Below are positions 5,096 through 5,246 of a stretch of 5,246 nucleotides of DNA, in pieces (position 1 is the first letter of the stretch; every line of letters starts with the position of its first letter). The notes beneath the pieces are model-generated. The model had not been told where the DNA came from and ran no database searches. It worked only from the letters and a program-made list of their open reading frames with translations. The stretch covers positions 1-5,246 of the forward strand of contig JAUWBW010000143.1 in NCBI GenBank assembly GCA_030609665.1, given 5' to 3'. The position numbers and the translations under genes are program-made. The DNA is from Methanosarcinaceae archaeon. Lineage in GTDB: Archaea; Halobacteriota; Methanosarcinia; Methanosarcinales; Methanosarcinaceae.

Positions 5096-5108
5096 ATTGT
5101 ATAACAAT
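5096..5108 (-). promoter_or_regulatory. Small dyad and TATA-like sequence before the ATPase start
   Basis: ATTGT (5096-5100) and ACAAT (5104-5108) are a perfect 5-bp inverted repeat around ATA. The - strand reads TTATACAAT here, about 20-30 bp before the ATG at 5078. If it is the promoter, the transcript is nearly leaderless and the longer start at 5141 is not used. It is inside the frame if the longer start is real. Confidence 0.3.
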
Positions 5109-5194
5109 CTTTCCGTTGTGGAGTAAAAGATTATTACACATTTCTCCGATTCAAAGGAAATGTATCTGACATCAAAAATCGAGTCAGTGAAACA

Positions 5195-5246
5195 GAGCCC
5201 CACACCTACAAATACCCACCCAAGCACCCATCTCCACTTAACACCC
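5195..5246 (+). repeat. Dispersed structured repeat, copy D (left part, cut by window end)
   Basis: GAGCCCC followed by .ACCT.CAAA.ACCCACCCAAGCA aligns with 3084-3114 of copy B, including 13 identical bases (ACCCACCCAAGCA). The next stretch (CTCCACTTAACACCC) is a diverged counterpart of CTCACTTCACTCCC. The right part lies beyond the window. Confidence 0.75.

Noticed and set aside
2983..5246. Integron attC sites between modules
   Set aside because: The repeats lack consistent paired RYYYAAC/GTTRRRY core sites (only one copy shows ACTTAAC), and there is no integrase in the window.

Overview
The window looks like an accessory, partly decayed stretch of an archaeal chromosome, most likely a methanogen or anaerobic methane oxidiser (Methanosarcinales/ANME-like). 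The grounds are a fragment resembling formylmethanofuran dehydrogenase subunit D (a methanogenesis/methanotrophy enzyme), an archaeal-type THEP1 nucleoside triphosphatase, a DUF433 antitoxin, an AAA_14/DUF4143 ATPase of a kind that is often multicopy in these genomes, TATA-like promoters close to start codons, and moderate-to-low GC intergenic DNA. The assignment is inference from the encoded proteins; no rRNA or other marker is present.

Left part (1-1250, + strand). A small integral membrane protein with a strong Shine-Dalgarno comes first. After a 190-bp spacer that carries an 11-bp perfect inverted repeat, a run of gene fragments follows. One is an in-frame chimera joining the first ~27 residues of an ABC transporter ATPase to the middle of an FwdD/FmdD-like domain. 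The other is a decayed piece whose last 30 codons are the C-terminus of a pirin-like protein. The area reads as a deletion/recombination scar.

Middle part (1249-2509, - strand). Two intact genes, a THEP1-type NTPase and a class I SAM-dependent methyltransferase, are 115 bp apart and appear to have separate promoters. Upstream of the methyltransferase lies an array of 11-13 bp direct repeats (2617-2782), six of them in strict 11-bp register. This is iteron- or operator-like.

Right part (2800-5246). Three - strand coding modules (a 5'-truncated winged-helix fragment, an orphan DUF433 antitoxin, and an AAA_14/DUF4143 ATPase) are separated or bounded by four copies of one dispersed repeat. Copy B (3086-3239) is complete and can fold into three nested stems. 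A (2983-3047), E (3589-3633) and D (5195-5246, cut by the window end) are partial copies in the same orientation. The repeat does not look coding. Its position at the edge of each module, and inside the broken end of the winged-helix fragment, suggests a mobile or recombination-prone structured element. It is the best candidate here for something undescribed.

The genes do not form one obvious pathway. The right part resembles a defence/toxin-antitoxin-like accessory island, and the left part a scar of lost genes.
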